Origin: Nitrosomonas sp.
GTDB lineage: Bacteria; Pseudomonadota; Gammaproteobacteria; Burkholderiales; Nitrosomonadaceae
DNA: 64,000 nt
Direction: 5' to 3'
NCBI RefSeq assembly: GCF_020852615.1
Contig: NZ_JADZAJ010000031.1
Location: 1-64,000, forward strand
Positions 9,058 through 19,535 of the stretch are shown here, piece by piece. The position numbers were made by a program, and so were the translations under genes. How positions within the stretch are numbered: the first letter of the stretch is position 1; each line of letters starts with the position of its first letter. The notes under the pieces were generated by a model, which worked only from the letters and a program-made list of their open reading frames with translations, made no database searches and was not told where the DNA came from.

Positions 9058-11463
9058 TTATTTTTTCTCTCGCGCACGCGCCAGTGCAAGAGCAAGCGCA
9101 CTGGCAGGCCCGGATTTACCGGTTCCGGCTATCGTTCGTGACTGATGATTGCCACGCCGGGATGTGCTGTCAGCCTGCCTGGCCTTCTGTGTGACCGGCC
9201 GGCTGTTCGCCTCGGGAATGTCGTCGATTCGCATGGTCAGGCTGATGCGCTGGCGTGCCGTATCGACTTCCAGCACTTTAACTTTGACAATCTGCCCAGG
9301 TTTGACAACCTGATGAGGATCTTTGATGAATCTGCCTGCCAGCGCAGAAACATGTACCAGACCATCCTGATGTACGCCAATATCAACAAATGCTCCAAAA
9401 GCGGCCACATTTGTCACGACACCTTCCAGAATCATGCCGGGATACAAGTCAGCCAGTGATTCGATCCCTTCCTGAAAGGCAGCAGTCCTGAATTCCGGAC
9501 GCGGATCGCGGCCGGGTTTTTCCAGCTCGGCCAGGATATCGCGCACAGTTGGCAGACCAAAGGTTGCATCCGTAAATTCTTCTGCAGAAAGTCCTTTGAA
9601 TGTTTCCGGCCGCCCCATGACCTCCCCGATTCCTTTTTTCAGCCGCATCAGGATGCGCTCCACCACCGGATAGGCTTCCGGATGAACGGTAGAGCGATCC
9701 AGCGGATTATCGCCATCATTGATGCGCAGGAAACCTGCTGCCTGCTCGAAGGTTTTTTCTCCCAGGCGCGGCACCTTGAGTATTGCCTGCCGGTTCGGGA
9801 ATGGTCCATTCGTATCACGATAATCAACAATATTCCGGGCAAGTACACGATTAAGGCCGGAAATTTGTGCCAGTAAGGGGACAGACGCCGTATTGATATC
9901 CACACCAACCGCGTTAACACAATCTTCAACCGTGGCATCGAGCGATCGCGCCAGCGTGCGCTGGTTTACGTCATGCTGATACTGGCCGACACCGATTGAT
10001 TTGGGCTCGATTTTGACCAGTTCTGCCAGGGGATCCTGTAAACGTCTGGCAATGGAAACGGCACCACGCAGGCTGACATCCAGATCGGGAAATTCTGCTG
10101 CCGCCAGTGCCGATGCTGAATACACCGAAGCACCCGCTTCACTTACAACAATTTTGGCCAGTTTCAAATCAGGACGCTGCTCTGCCGCCAGACGAACCGC
10201 CTCAGCGGCCAGTTTGTCAGTCTCCCGGCTTGCAGTTCCGTTACCAGTCGCAATCAGCTCAACACCATGCCGGAGTACCAGCTGCATGATCACTGCCAGC
10301 GAACCTGACCAGTTATTCTGTGGCTGATGCGGGTAAATTGTCGTAGTCTCCAGCAATTTGCCAGTAGCATCGACTGCAGCCACCTTGCAACCGGTCCGAT
10401 AACCGGGATCCAGCCCGAGTACGACTTTGGGCCCTGCCGGAGCGGCCAGCAGCAATTCTCGCAGATTGCGGCTGAAAATCCTGATTGCCTCAGTTTCCGC
10501 TGCCTCGCGTACCTGCAACAACAGTTCAGTAGTGAGGTGCGGGTGTATTTTGACACGCCATGCCCACTGACAGACATCAGCCAGCCATTTGTCCGCTTTC
10601 CGCCCACGGTTTTCAATACCGGAATGGGCTGCAATCATGACAACACACGGGTGAGGCAATTTCTCACGGGAAATCTCATCCAGATCCAGATCAACTCTGA
10701 GGATACCCAGCGCCCGGCCGCGAAATATGGCCAGTGCACGGTGGGAGGGAATCAGGCGCACAGGTTCAGTATAGGCGTAATAATCACGGAATTTTTCTTC
10801 TTCTGCCTTTTCCTGACCGGCAACAACAGTTGAAGTCACCATGCCTTCCTGCCAGAGCCTGTTACGCAGTATGGCCAGCAGATTTGCCGTCTCCGCAAAG
10901 CGCTCGGCCAGAATATCGCGAGCGCCTTCAAGTGCTGTTTTTGTATCAGGAACATTGATCGCTTCCACTCCTTCGGCCGCTGGTACCACCCTGATATAGC
11001 CTGCAGCTTCCTGTTCCGGATCCAGTATGGGATTGGCTAAAAGTGCATCTGCCAGCGGCTCCAGCCCGGCTTCACGTGCAATTTGTGCCCGAGTGCGCCG
11101 CTTGGGCTTGTACGGCAGATAAATATCTTCCAGCAGTTGCTTGGTAGTGGCCTGCTCAATAGCGTGACGCAGTTCACCGGTGAGCTTTCCCTGTTCTTCA
11201 ACTGAAGTCAGAATCACCTGCCGCCGTTCTTCCAGTTCGCGCAGATAAGTCAATCGCTCTTCCAGCAGGCGCAGTTGTGTATCGTCCAGATTGCCGGTAA
11301 CTTCCTTGCGATAGCGCGCGATGAAAGGCACAGTTGCGCCGTCATCCAGCAGCGCCACTGCCGCACCGACCTGTTGCGGTGCAACCCCCAGTTCTGCGGC
11401 GATGGTACCGGTAATTTTGTTTCTGGCTATTTCTGGAACAGCAGCAATTGTTGTGGTAATCAT
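9058..11463 (-). CDS. tex: Tex family transcription accessory protein with S1 RNA-binding domain
   Basis: The 801-residue protein has the full Tex/YhgF layout. An N-terminal helical region ([21 protein letters not shown]) is followed by a YqgF-like RNase H fold ([19 protein letters not shown]) at about 345-365. A helix-hairpin-helix region (about 500-600) comes next, and then an S1 domain at about 650-725 ([23 protein letters not shown]). Tex binds nucleic acid and is implicated in transcription and virulence regulation; the exact role is unsettled. A low-complexity basic tail follows. It is convergent with the EamA gene (12 bp between stops) without an obvious terminator. Confidence 0.95.
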   Translation of the reverse strand: MITTTIAAVPEIARNKITGTIAAELGVAPQQVGAAVALLDDGATVPFIARYRKEVTGNLDDTQLRLLEERLTYLRELEERRQVILTSVEEQGKLTGELRHAIEQATTKQLLEDIYLPYKPKRRTRAQIAREAGLEPLADALLANPILDPEQEAAGYIRVVPAAEGVEAINVPDTKTALEGARDILAERFAETANLLAILRNRLWQEGMVTSTVVAGQEKAEEEKFRDYYAYTEPVRLIPSHRALAIFRGRALGILRVDLDLDEISREKLPHPCVVMIAAHSGIENRGRKADKWLADVCQWAWRVKIHPHLTTELLLQVREAAETEAIRIFSRNLRELLLAAPAGPKVVLGLDPGYRTGCKVAAVDATGKLLETTTIYPHQPQNNWSGSLAVIMQLVLRHGVELIATGNGTASRETDKLAAEAVRLAAEQRPDLKLAKIVVSEAGASVYSASALAAAEFPDLDVSLRGAVSIARRLQDPLAELVKIEPKSIGVGQYQHDVNQRTLARSLDATVEDCVNAVGVDINTASVPLLAQISGLNRVLARNIVDYRDTNGPFPNRQAILKVPRLGEKTFEQAAGFLRINDGDNPLDRSTVHPEAYPVVERILMRLKKGIGEVMGRPETFKGLSAEEFTDATFGLPTVRDILAELEKPGRDPRPEFRTAAFQEGIESLADLYPGMILEGVVTNVAAFGAFVDIGVHQDGLVHVSALAGRFIKDPHQVVKPGQIVKVKVLEVDTARQRISLTMRIDDIPEANSRPVTQKARQADSTSRRGNHQSRTIAGTGKSGPASALALALARAREKK

Positions 11464-11854
11464 GGAATCCGGGAGAGCAATTTATTGGATACAGATGGAA
11501 GAAAAACCCTAATCACCCTGTTTATACACCCCTAATGATCAGGCGGGCACATCATACCAGACCTGCACACCGGATTGCGGCGCTGCTGCGGCAGCTTTAA
11601 GCGCAGGCTGCCTTGTCCGCTATCCATCGTTCATCACCATCTCAGGAAGATCAGAAAAACCGGCAGTGATACAATGCACACCCATGCAGCTGGACTGCTA
11701 ATTCATGGCAGGCGGGAACAGTGTTCTCGGCCTGACAGATATAAAATCTTCTTTTCGTATGGTTTCGTATGGATTTGTCAGCCAATCGCGCTAAAAATCA
11801 CACCCGGGCTATCACGGCATGTTTAAGACAAACAAATAACTGGAGTACTTAACT
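11464..11854. other. intergenic region between divergent tex and fabI
   Basis: About 390 bp with no convincing ORF or RNA. It must hold the promoters of tex (left) and fabI (right). A GGAG ribosome site precedes the fabI ATG. I see no clear operator or repeat in it. Confidence 0.5.
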
Positions 11855-12649
11855 ATGGGGTTTCTTGCTGACCGGCAAATTCTGATTACGGGTCTGCTGA
11901 GTAATCGATCTATCGCTTACGGTATTGCTAAAGCGATGCAGCGCGAGGGCGCCAGGCTGGCGTTCACGTACCAGTCAGAAGACTTGCGTGACCGGGTTGG
12001 TAAACTGGCTGCAGAATTCAACAGCGATCTGCTGTTTTGCTGTGACGTCAGCCAGGATACGGAAATTAACCGCTGTTTCAGCGAGCTGGCAGATCGCTGG
12101 GGCTGGCTGGACGGGATTGTACACTCGATTGCCTTTGCTCCGCGCACGGCTCTGACGGGTGATTATCTGGAGAGTGTGGATCGGGAAGCCTTCCGTATTG
12201 CGCATGATGTCAGCTCCTACAGTTTTGCCGCCCTGGCAAAGGCCGGATTACCATTGATGCAGGGCAGACCTGCCGCCCTGCTGACGCTCAGCTACCTTGG
12301 CGCAGTACGGGTTATGCCTAACTATAATGTGATGGGGCTGGCCAAGGCGAGCCTGGAGGCCAATGTCCGCTTTTTGGCATCCAGCCTTGGAAAACAGGGA
12401 ATCCGGGTAAATGCAATTTCAGCCGGTCCGATTAAAACACTTGCTGCAGCAGGTATCGGTAATTTCAGCAAACTGCTGGGCTATTCGGAGAAAGTTGCAC
12501 CACTGAAACGGAACGTCACTGTTGAGGAGGTGGGGAATGTGGCTGCGTTCCTTTGTAGCGACCTTGCCAGCGGCATTACCGGTGAAATTACTTATGTGGA
12601 TGCCGGATTCAACACTGTCGCATTTAATCTGGAGACAGAAGGACAGTAA
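11855..12649 (+). CDS. fabI: enoyl-[acyl-carrier-protein] reductase (NADH) FabI
   Basis: The 264-residue short-chain dehydrogenase-like enzyme reduces trans-2-enoyl-ACP in the last step of each fatty acid elongation cycle. It begins [22 protein letters not shown] (FabI nucleotide-binding segment) and has SIAFAPR at about 91-97. The catalytic Tyr147, Tyr157 and Lys164 fall within [19 protein letters not shown], in the Y-x6-K spacing of FabI. GGAG lies upstream of the ATG. It is a single gene, convergent with ppiD, and gives the acyl-ACP supply that the lipid genes at 34-44 kb would draw on. Confidence 0.96.
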   Translation: MGFLADRQILITGLLSNRSIAYGIAKAMQREGARLAFTYQSEDLRDRVGKLAAEFNSDLLFCCDVSQDTEINRCFSELADRWGWLDGIVHSIAFAPRTALTGDYLESVDREAFRIAHDVSSYSFAALAKAGLPLMQGRPAALLTLSYLGAVRVMPNYNVMGLAKASLEANVRFLASSLGKQGIRVNAISAGPIKTLAAAGIGNFSKLLGYSEKVAPLKRNVTVEEVGNVAAFLCSDLASGITGEITYVDAGFNTVAFNLETEGQ

Positions 12650-12661
12650 CGTACGGGAAAA

Positions 12662-12717
12662 GCAGTAACCCTGAGCAGTAACTCTTCAGTAACTTTTGCA
12701 GAGGGACGGGTTACTGC
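12662..12717. repeat. inverted repeat with CAGTAAC direct repeats between fabI and ppiD
   Basis: GCAGTAACCC (12662-12671) is exactly complementary to GGGTTACTGC (12708-12717). Two more copies of CAGTAAC lie between them. It sits between convergent stop codons and may help end transcription, though no T-run follows. Confidence 0.5.
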
Positions 12718-12725
12718 CGCATCAA

Positions 12726-14618
12726 TCAGTCGCTTTCTTCGACTGGCCTGACTTTTACTTCGGCTCGCTGCCTGAGCCCGGCAATATAGGCACTCATCTC
12801 TTCCTGCCCGTGTACCTGCTGTAGCTGGCCAAGAATCAGGTTGTACTGGGAAGATTCATTTCCTTTATCCGCTTCTTTTACCTGATTGATCCGGATCAGG
12901 TCGTAGCCATTTTTATTACTGGCAACACCGACATATGCAGGTAATTTCTCCACATTCGCCTGAAAAAGTGCATGCAGAACTTCTTCATCCCTCCCGTTTT
13001 TCTGGGAAAATGAGACTTCTGCAGGCGTTCCCCATTCCAGAGATACATCAGTTTCTCCCGCCTGCAGTTCGGCAAGCTTCTGCTTACCCTCTTTCTCTGC
13101 TGTTTCTGAAGCCAGCTGTTTTTTCAAAATCTCAACAATCCTGTCTTTCACTAATCCGATGGATTGCGCACTGGCCGTCTGGTGTTCAACCACTCTCGCA
13201 GCGACGAAGGTATCAGGCGAGATCTCGATAGATTCAGTATTAAAATGGTCGCGAATGGCACTTTCAGAGAATATCGCCTGAAGCACACGTTCATTGGCAA
13301 GAACAGACGGCTCCTTTGAATTGCGATCGATCCAGCCGCTCTGCTGGACAGATAAATTAAACATCTGTGCTACAGGCTGCAATGAGTCATTTTGTTCATA
13401 AACAATATTACTGAAATCTTCTGATATTTCACCAAACCGATCCGCTACTTTCTGATGCTGTAAAATCTGCCTGATTTTTTCCCTGACATCATCCAGGCTC
13501 GCGACATCAGCACCTTTCACCTCAGTCAGTCTGATAATATGAAAACCAAATGGTGTTTCCACCGGGCCGCGCACTTCACCCGGCTGCATCTGGAATACCT
13601 CATCCTCAAAAGGTTTGACCATCAAACCGCGTGCAAAAAAACCAAGGTCACCACCTGCCTTGGCTGAGCCTGGATCTTCAGATAATTCAGCAGCCAGTTC
13701 CGGTAACTTCTCCGGATCCTGTTTGATTTGCTCCAGAACCTCTTCTGCCCGGGCTCTGACAGATGCTTTCTGTTCTTCAGTAGCGCCGGCAGGAACACTC
13801 AACAGTATATGGCTGGCTCTTCGTTCTTCTGCCTGACCAAATTCATCCTGATGCGCTTCGTAATATTTTCTGATTTCCTCGTCAGAAATCTGCTCCTGCT
13901 TTGTCAGCTCATCCAGCGACAGCACCACATAATCAACCTTTACTCTTTCCGGCAGCGTGAAATCCCGGGAATGGCTATCATAATAGGACTGAATTGCAGC
14001 TTCATCCGGTTCAGCCTGATTCATATACTGATCCGGATTAATCGTTACCTGGTTGATTGTATAGGTTGTTGCGCTCAGGGATGCCACCTCCCCGGCAACT
14101 GATTTGGGTATGATCACACTCCCGGCTATCCCTTCCAGCAATTGCTGGCGCATGAGCTCGCCTGCCACTTTTGCTTCAAACATGGCGGGAGACATGCCCT
14201 GACGCTGAAGCAAATCACGATACCGCTGGTAGGAAAACTTTCCATCTTCCTGAAAAAACGAGATATTCTGAATTTCGGCAGTCAGGCGGGAATCCAGCAC
14301 CGTCAGCCCGATCTGCCCGGCTTCACGGCGCAACAGTTTTTCCTGAATCAGATTCTCCAGAACAGCCTGCCGCATTTGCGGGGTATCCAGCAAACCGGCA
14401 TCAAACTTCTCTCCTAACATGTTGCGCAGATTTTCCTGCTGAGTCCGTATCGCCTGCTCATATTCCTGCCGGCTGATTTTTTCACCATCAACAGTCGCGA
14501 CATCACTCGCACTATCCATACTCTGATACGACTCCAGCCCCCAGAACATGAAAGGCAGCACAGCAATCAGAAGCACGACCTGAACAATCGTCTTTTTTTG
14601 GTTTACAAAATCAAACAC
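12726..14618 (-). CDS. ppiD: periplasmic peptidyl-prolyl isomerase/chaperone PpiD (SurA N-domain + parvulin)
   Basis: The 630-residue, membrane-anchored protein has one N-terminal transmembrane helix (VQVVLLIAVLPFMFWGLESY) that follows a short cytoplasmic end. A SurA-like chaperone region comes next, then a parvulin domain at about 260-365 (ERRASHILLSVPAG ... GGDLGFFARGLMVKPFEDE ... TPFGFHIIRLTEV). A C-terminal chaperone part closes the protein. PpiD works at the Sec translocon on emerging outer-membrane and periplasmic proteins. It follows hupB and two tRNA genes on the same strand, the usual betaproteobacterial order. Confidence 0.95.
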   Translation of the reverse strand: MFDFVNQKKTIVQVVLLIAVLPFMFWGLESYQSMDSASDVATVDGEKISRQEYEQAIRTQQENLRNMLGEKFDAGLLDTPQMRQAVLENLIQEKLLRREAGQIGLTVLDSRLTAEIQNISFFQEDGKFSYQRYRDLLQRQGMSPAMFEAKVAGELMRQQLLEGIAGSVIIPKSVAGEVASLSATTYTINQVTINPDQYMNQAEPDEAAIQSYYDSHSRDFTLPERVKVDYVVLSLDELTKQEQISDEEIRKYYEAHQDEFGQAEERRASHILLSVPAGATEEQKASVRARAEEVLEQIKQDPEKLPELAAELSEDPGSAKAGGDLGFFARGLMVKPFEDEVFQMQPGEVRGPVETPFGFHIIRLTEVKGADVASLDDVREKIRQILQHQKVADRFGEISEDFSNIVYEQNDSLQPVAQMFNLSVQQSGWIDRNSKEPSVLANERVLQAIFSESAIRDHFNTESIEISPDTFVAARVVEHQTASAQSIGLVKDRIVEILKKQLASETAEKEGKQKLAELQAGETDVSLEWGTPAEVSFSQKNGRDEEVLHALFQANVEKLPAYVGVASNKNGYDLIRINQVKEADKGNESSQYNLILGQLQQVHGQEEMSAYIAGLRQRAEVKVRPVEESD

Positions 14619-14707
14619 AATAAACTACCCGGAAAAAAGAAAAAAACGAAAAGCAGGGGAAGAAAAAAGCACCATGTCGTCATGGCTGGATCCCTGAAGG
14701 AAGAGAT

Positions 14708-14784
14708 TGGCGGAGTGGACGGGACTCGAACCCGCGACCCCCGGCGTGACAGGCCGGTATTCTAACCAACTGAACTACCACTCC
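14708..14784 (-). tRNA. tRNA-Asp (GTC)
   Basis: The acceptor arms GGAGTGG/CCACTCC pair fully, the D-arm GTTCAGTTGGTTAGAAT and the T-arm GGTTCGAGTCC are present, and the anticodon in the CCTGTCACG loop is GTC. The 3' CCA is encoded. It lies about 35 bp beyond tRNA-Val on the same strand. Confidence 0.97.
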
Positions 14785-14819
14785 TAGTACTGCACTCTCA
14801 AACTGGGGATCAAGTTTAC

Positions 14820-14895
14820 TGGTGGGTGCTGAGGGGATCGAACCCCCGACATTCGCCTTGTAAGGGCGACGCTCTACCAGCTGAGCTAAGCACCC
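14820..14895 (-). tRNA. tRNA-Val (TAC)
   Basis: The acceptor arms GGGTGCT/AGCACCC pair, with TAGCTCAGCTGGTAGAGC in the D-arm and GGTTCGATCCC in the T-arm. The anticodon in the CTTACAA loop is TAC. CCA is encoded. It lies between hupB and tRNA-Asp. Confidence 0.97.
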
Positions 14896-14921
14896 ATTTG
14901 ATCCCTGTCATCGAAGGAGCG

Positions 14922-15194
14922 CTAGTTTACAGCATCTTTCAGCGCTTTACCAGCAGTGAATTTAGGTACTTTCGCTGCCTTGATTTTTATTTCTGCACCT
15001 GTACGGGGATTACGGCCTGTACGCGCCGCTCGTTTTCCAACCTTGAAAGTCCCAAAACCTACCAGGGTAACACTGTCATTCTTGCCAAGCGCATCTTTGA
15101 TGGCAGATAGTGCACCATCGAGCGCACTGCCCGCCTGGGCTTTAGTAAGATTGGCAGACTGGGCAATCGCATCAATGAGATCGGATTTATTCAT
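14922..15194 (-). CDS. hupB: DNA-binding protein HU, beta type
   Basis: The 90-residue histone-like protein matches HU end to end: [20 protein letters not shown] at the start, then [20 protein letters not shown], which forms the DNA-embracing arm with its intercalating proline (NP). HU dimers bend and compact DNA across the nucleoid. A GGGGAG-type ribosome site lies upstream. tRNA-Val, tRNA-Asp and ppiD follow in the same direction. Confidence 0.97.
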   Translation of the reverse strand: MNKSDLIDAIAQSANLTKAQAGSALDGALSAIKDALGKNDSVTLVGFGTFKVGKRAARTGRNPRTGAEIKIKAAKVPKFTAGKALKDAVN

Positions 15195-15383
15195 AAAACT
15201 CCCCTTTGTTTTGCTTTGTTAGGTTGCAGAAAAACTCCACCCTTTGTACAGACAAATTCTGTAGAAAACCTTATATCAAGCCGTTTTCCGATGGTCAAGC
15301 ATTTAAATGGAAATTAACCCGATTTTTGATAGATTCCCTCCCAAAACCCGGTCAGACAAGCAAAACATCACCGCAGGAATCCA

Positions 15384-16373
15384 TCAAACCAGCTCTGATC
15401 CCGGTTCACGATCCAGCATATCCCGGATTGCCTGCCTCACCGGAATCTGCTCATACAAAATACTGTAGATCGCCTGGGTGACAGGCATATCAATTTGCAG
15501 CTGCTGTCCCAGTTTATAGGCTTCCTGAACCGTATAAACACCCTCGGTAACATGCCCGATTTCCAGCAGAATCTCTGCCAGTTGCCGGCCAGCAGCAAGC
15601 ATCATCCCGACCTGGCGGTTTCTTGACAGATTCCCGGTACAAGTCAGAATCAGATCGCCGACACCGGTCAATCCGGTAAAGGTTTCTCTGCATCCGCCCA
15701 GCGCCATACCCAGCCGGGTGATTTCCGCCAATCCCCGGGTAATCAGGGCGGCTCTTGCATTGTTACCAAAAGCAACCCCGTCAGAAATCCCGGCTGCTAT
15801 CGCAATCACATTCTTGAGTGCTCCGCCAATCTCCACTCCAACTACATCTCGGCCGGAATAGACACGCAGGTTGGGGTTGCGAATCTCACCAGCAGTATCT
15901 CTGGCAAAGATCTCATCATGTGACGCCAATGTCAGAGCAGTCGGAAGACCCACAGCCACTTCCCGGGCAAAACTTGGGCCGGACAGCACGCCGCAAGCAA
16001 CTCCTGCCGGATACACCTCTTCAACCACCTGGCAAGGCAGTTTTGCCGAGCCTGCTTCAAACCCCTTACAGGCCAAAACAAGGGGCAGGGATTGTTTTAG
16101 CACGGCCACTTGCTCCAGGGTGGCACGCAATCCGGAAACCGGCACCACCACAAGAACCAGCCCGGCTGCCTCCAGAGCTTCGCCCAGCACAGATGTCAGA
16201 TAAATGGAATCCGGAAGGGGCTGCTCAGGCAGGTAGCGCTGATTGACGCGTAATTCCGTCAGTTCTGCCAGATGATCTGTATTACGGGTCCATAGCGTTA
16301 CACGATGGTATGCGGACAGACTGATTGCCAGTGCCGTTCCCCAGGCTCCCGCACCAAGTACTGTAATATTCAT
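15384..16373 (-). CDS. gpsA: glycerol-3-phosphate dehydrogenase [NAD(P)+]
   Basis: The 329-residue cytoplasmic enzyme makes sn-glycerol-3-phosphate from dihydroxyacetone phosphate for phospholipid synthesis. Conserved parts are the Rossmann GAGAWGTALA near the N-terminus, SGPSFAREVA and the GALKNVIAIAAGI segment containing the catalytic Lys. The start is taken at the ATG at 16373 (MNITVLGAG), because it overlaps the upstream stop by 4 bases (ATGA) and matches the family N-terminus. A longer in-frame start at 16439 would add 22 residues that do not fit. Order: secB, SH3 protein, gpsA. Confidence 0.96.
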   Translation of the reverse strand: MNITVLGAGAWGTALAISLSAYHRVTLWTRNTDHLAELTELRVNQRYLPEQPLPDSIYLTSVLGEALEAAGLVLVVVPVSGLRATLEQVAVLKQSLPLVLACKGFEAGSAKLPCQVVEEVYPAGVACGVLSGPSFAREVAVGLPTALTLASHDEIFARDTAGEIRNPNLRVYSGRDVVGVEIGGALKNVIAIAAGISDGVAFGNNARAALITRGLAEITRLGMALGGCRETFTGLTGVGDLILTCTGNLSRNRQVGMMLAAGRQLAEILLEIGHVTEGVYTVQEAYKLGQQLQIDMPVTQAIYSILYEQIPVRQAIRDMLDREPGSELV

Positions 16374-16867
16374 GCGCCCCAGATCTGATCGATTCTGATA
16401 TATCCCGTCTGACCATCCTGATGTTTCACCTTTACCCAACCGCCTGCAACGACACCCAGCAACTCCAGTATCACATCCTGCCGGGCCTGATAAATTAATG
16501 GCGAGGCTGAATCAGGCGATTGATAAACACTGCCCACCGGGATTTTGATGATGACAAAACGCCTCTGGCTCAGATTTTTGTCTTCCACCCAGGCGAGATA
16601 CCCATGATAATCACGCACCTTCACCCACCCCACGACCTTCACCACCACTTCCAGGGGAAGATTTACGCTCGCCACATATAATTTCCCGGCATTCAGAGAA
16701 GGGGCATCGTACAAAACAGCAGCAGGAATTGCGATCGACAGAAATTCATTCCGGGAATTTTCCTGTGCAACTGCCTGACAGGAAAAGGACAGCAACACGA
16801 ACAGGATGGGAACGATAGACAGAGGGAACAACAGCATATTCCCCCTTTGAGATACCTGAAACTTCAT
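16370..16867 (-). CDS. exported SH3-domain protein
   Basis: The 165-residue protein has an N-terminal signal peptide (about 10-34, LLFPLSIVPILFVLLSFSC...AVA). Two bacterial SH3 (SH3b) repeats follow, each with a V-KV-D-GY-W pattern (VVKVVGWVKVRDYHGYLAWV and GWVKVKHQDGQTGYIR). Bacterial SH3b domains usually bind peptidoglycan, which suggests a periplasmic, wall-associated role; this is inferred from the family. It sits 3 bp downstream of secB and overlaps gpsA by 4 bases, an arrangement pointing to translational coupling. Confidence 0.85.
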   Translation of the reverse strand: MKFQVSQRGNMLLFPLSIVPILFVLLSFSCQAVAQENSRNEFLSIAIPAAVLYDAPSLNAGKLYVASVNLPLEVVVKVVGWVKVRDYHGYLAWVEDKNLSQRRFVIIKIPVGSVYQSPDSASPLIYQARQDVILELLGVVAGGWVKVKHQDGQTGYIRIDQIWGA

Positions 16868-16870
16868 GAA

Positions 16871-17356
16871 TCAGTGCCTGGTTACCGTATTTTCGGGTTG
16901 AGCAGGCTGTGATCCTGCTGCTTCCTGCTGTTTTTTCTGGTGATAAATCGCCTCAAAATTGACCGGATTAAGAATCACGGGCGGGAATCCGGCACGTGTT
17001 ACCGTATCAGAGACAGTTTCACGCAAATAGGGAAACAAAATGTTCGGACACAACACACCCAGTACAGGATCAACCTCCTCTCCCGGAATGTTGCTGATGC
17101 GGAAAATACCGGCCTGATGCGCTTCCACCAGAAACATGATTTTATCCTGTTCTTTTAGCCGGGCTGTAACAGTGGCAGTCACTATCACCTCGTAAATTTC
17201 CCCATCAATAACACTATGACTGTCTGCCAGCTGAAGATTGATTTCGGGCGCCTCCCGTTCCAGAAAAATACGGGGGGCGTGCGGAATTTCCAGTGACAAA
17301 TCCCTGACATATATCTTTTCAATTACAAAAACAGGTTGTTGCTGTGGTTCAGTCAT
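16871..17356 (-). CDS. secB: protein-export chaperone SecB
   Basis: The 161-residue protein has SecB's order of segments: FVIEKIYVRDLSLEIPHAP, EINLQLADS, IFRISNIPGEEVDPVLGVLC and the LFPYLRETVSDTVTRAGFPP helix. The tetrameric chaperone keeps preproteins unfolded and hands them to SecA at the inner membrane. The C-terminal tail is rich in Gln and Pro. It follows grxC on the same strand, the common rhodanese-grxC-secB-gpsA order of proteobacteria. Confidence 0.97.
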   Translation of the reverse strand: MTEPQQQPVFVIEKIYVRDLSLEIPHAPRIFLEREAPEINLQLADSHSVIDGEIYEVIVTATVTARLKEQDKIMFLVEAHQAGIFRISNIPGEEVDPVLGVLCPNILFPYLRETVSDTVTRAGFPPVILNPVNFEAIYHQKKQQEAAGSQPAQPENTVTRH

Positions 17357-17429
17357 TGTTGTTCCCAGTTAAATACACCTATCAAAATTTACCGGCCGCC
17401 AATCTATCCGACTGGCTGACAGTTCACGT

Positions 17430-17687
17430 TCAGTCTGTCAGCAGCCTGCTCAATTCACCCTGACGATCCAGCATGGCGAGATCGTCATATCCGCCAACAT
17501 GCACCTGGCCAACGTAAATTTGCGGAACAGTTCGGCGTCCGGTACGCTGCATCATCTCGGCCCGCAGTCCCGGTTGCAGATCAACCCTGATCTTTTCAAT
17601 ATCCTCCACCCCTCTTGCACGTAACAGCTTTTCCGCCATGGTGCAATAAGGACAGAACCCGGATACATACATTACAATCTTGGGCAT
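17430..17687 (-). CDS. grxC: glutaredoxin 3
   Basis: The 85-residue dithiol glutaredoxin has the active site C12-P-Y-C15 (SGFCPYCTMAEKLL), the glutathione-binding TVPQIYVG with cis-proline, and the GGYDDL motif. It reduces disulfides and mixed glutathione disulfides in the cytoplasm. It lies between the rhodanese-like gene (40 bp upstream) and secB (about 73 bp downstream). Confidence 0.96.
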   Translation of the reverse strand: MPKIVMYVSGFCPYCTMAEKLLRARGVEDIEKIRVDLQPGLRAEMMQRTGRRTVPQIYVGQVHVGGYDDLAMLDRQGELSRLLTD

Positions 17688-17727
17688 ACTGGTTTTTCCC
17701 GCATCGTTTGTCAGATCAGCCTCTACT

Positions 17728-18141
17728 TCATTTTTTCACCAGTGGCAGATTTTCCCGTTGCCAGCTTTCAATACCACCATTCAGGTTAAACACCTTTTTA
17801 AAACCATTTTTGCGTAAAACAGCGCCAGCCTTCCCAACACGAAGCCCGGGTGTAAAAATGATAACGATAGGCCTGTCCCTGAACTTATCCAGCTCCTGCC
17901 AGCGCTCCTCCATTCGTTCCACTGGAATATGTTTGGCGTTGGGTGGATGGCCGGCAGCGTAATCACTATCATCCCGGACATCCAACACCAGCGCGTCCTC
18001 ATAATTTATCAACCGGATAGCCTGTTTTGTCTCGATATCGCGTACTGAATTACGTGCAATAAAAGGCCACAGCAGCATACCGCCACTCAACATGGCCGCT
18101 ACCATAAAAAAGATATTATCTATCAGAAAAGTTGATTCCAT
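17728..18141 (-). CDS. membrane-anchored rhodanese-like protein without the catalytic cysteine
   Basis: The protein has 137 residues from ATG 18141 (MESTFLIDN), chosen over a start 20 codons upstream because the helix at about 10-28 then forms a proper N-terminal anchor. The rhodanese fold is clear (ALVLDVRDDSDYAAGHPPNA, NLNGGIESWQRENLPL). In the active loop C-x-x-G-x-R the Cys position is Phe96 (FTPGLR), so sulfur transfer by the usual persulfide is not expected. It is upstream of grxC and secB, a conserved neighbourhood. A scaffold or sensor role is a guess. Confidence 0.85.
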   Translation of the reverse strand: MESTFLIDNIFFMVAAMLSGGMLLWPFIARNSVRDIETKQAIRLINYEDALVLDVRDDSDYAAGHPPNAKHIPVERMEERWQELDKFRDRPIVIIFTPGLRVGKAGAVLRKNGFKKVFNLNGGIESWQRENLPLVKK

Positions 18142-18298
18142 ATGATGACACCCAGACCCGGCAAAAACCGTTATTTTAACAAAGTACTCATGAAACACCA
18201 TTCCATTGTTGAGCGCCCCCTCCGGCAGAGTGGCAATTTCTTCCGGGACAGGTTCCGATGTTACGATAACGGTTTTTTATTACCCCACTATTCCGTTT

Positions 18299-19528
18299 AT
18301 GCCAGTCAATATTCCACCTTTACTGCCCGAACAGCTGCTGCCCATTCCCGGCATATCACTGGGGACTGCAGAAGCCGGTATCAAGCGCCCCGGTCGCAAA
18401 GATATTCTCCTCATCAGGCTGGCTGAGAATACACAGGTTGCCGGCGTCTTCACCAAAAACCGATTCTGTGCCGCTCCCGTCACGGTGGCTAAAGCGCATC
18501 TTGCCGGGTCACAGCCGATCCGTGCACTCATAATCAATACCGGCAATGCCAATGCCGGCACCGGTCAGTCCGGTATTGATCACGCCTATGCCACCTGTAC
18601 TTCTCTGGCCGGGCTCATTGGTTGTCAGCCCCGGCAGATTCTGCCATTTTCCACGGGCGTCATCATGGAGCCGCTACCGGTGGATAAAATCATGACCCAT
18701 CTGCCGCAGGCGCTGGCCAATCTGGCAGCAGACAACTGGTTTGCCGCTGCACAAGCGATCATGACAACTGATGTCGTACCCAAGGGTGTTTCACGTCAAC
18801 TCCGGATAAATGGCACAACCGTCACCATCACCGGTATTGCCAAGGGTTCAGGAATGATTCACCCGAACATGGCCACCATGCTTGGCTATATCGCTACCGA
18901 TGCCGCTATCGCACAACCATTACTCGATGAGCTGGTACATTACGCAACTGACCGGTCATTCAACCGCATCACCGTGGATGGCGACACTTCCACCAACGAT
19001 GCCCTGATTCTGATGGCTACCGGACAGGCGGGCCACAGCCCGATCACAACAGCGACAGATCCAGGCTATATCGCACTGCAAACTGCTGTCACTGAAGTCG
19101 CCACGCTGCTGGCACAAATGATCGTGCGTGATGGTGAAGGGGCTACCAAATTCATCACCGTGCAGGTGGATGGCGGCAAAACCGGGGAAGAATGCAACAA
19201 GGTTGCCTATGCCATTGCTCATTCCCCGCTGATCAAAACCGCCTGTTTTGCCTCTGACCCCAATCTGGGGCGAATTCTGGCAGCCATCGGCTACGCCGGC
19301 GTTGATGACCTGGATGTCAACCGCATCCAGCTCTACCTCGGCGATGTTCTGGTTGCCGAACACGGCGGCCGTGCCGCAAGCTATCGTGAAGAAGACGGCC
19401 AGCGCATCATGCAGGCGCCGGAAATTACCATACAGGTCAAACTCAATCGTGGAAACACAGCCACCACAGTCTGGACCTGCGATCTCTCCTACGATTACGT
19501 CAAAATCAACGCCGATTACCGCAGCTAA
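18299..19528 (+). CDS. argJ: bifunctional ornithine acetyltransferase / N-acetylglutamate synthase
   Basis: The 409-residue proenzyme is of the Ntn-hydrolase-like ArgJ family. It moves the acetyl group from N-acetylornithine to glutamate, and may also use acetyl-CoA, in arginine synthesis. The self-cleavage site is at Ala192-Thr193 inside [15 protein letters not shown], with Thr193 as nucleophile. [15 protein letters not shown] and [20 protein letters not shown] are further landmarks. ATG 18299 ([10 protein letters not shown]) fits the family N-terminus; an upstream in-frame start would add 31 unlike residues. It is divergent from the rhodanese gene and followed by a DUF815 ATPase 7 bp on. 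Confidence 0.96.
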   Translation: MPVNIPPLLPEQLLPIPGISLGTAEAGIKRPGRKDILLIRLAENTQVAGVFTKNRFCAAPVTVAKAHLAGSQPIRALIINTGNANAGTGQSGIDHAYATCTSLAGLIGCQPRQILPFSTGVIMEPLPVDKIMTHLPQALANLAADNWFAAAQAIMTTDVVPKGVSRQLRINGTTVTITGIAKGSGMIHPNMATMLGYIATDAAIAQPLLDELVHYATDRSFNRITVDGDTSTNDALILMATGQAGHSPITTATDPGYIALQTAVTEVATLLAQMIVRDGEGATKFITVQVDGGKTGEECNKVAYAIAHSPLIKTACFASDPNLGRILAAIGYAGVDDLDVNRIQLYLGDVLVAEHGGRAASYREEDGQRIMQAPEITIQVKLNRGNTATTVWTCDLSYDYVKINADYRS

Positions 19529-19535
19529 ATTCACT

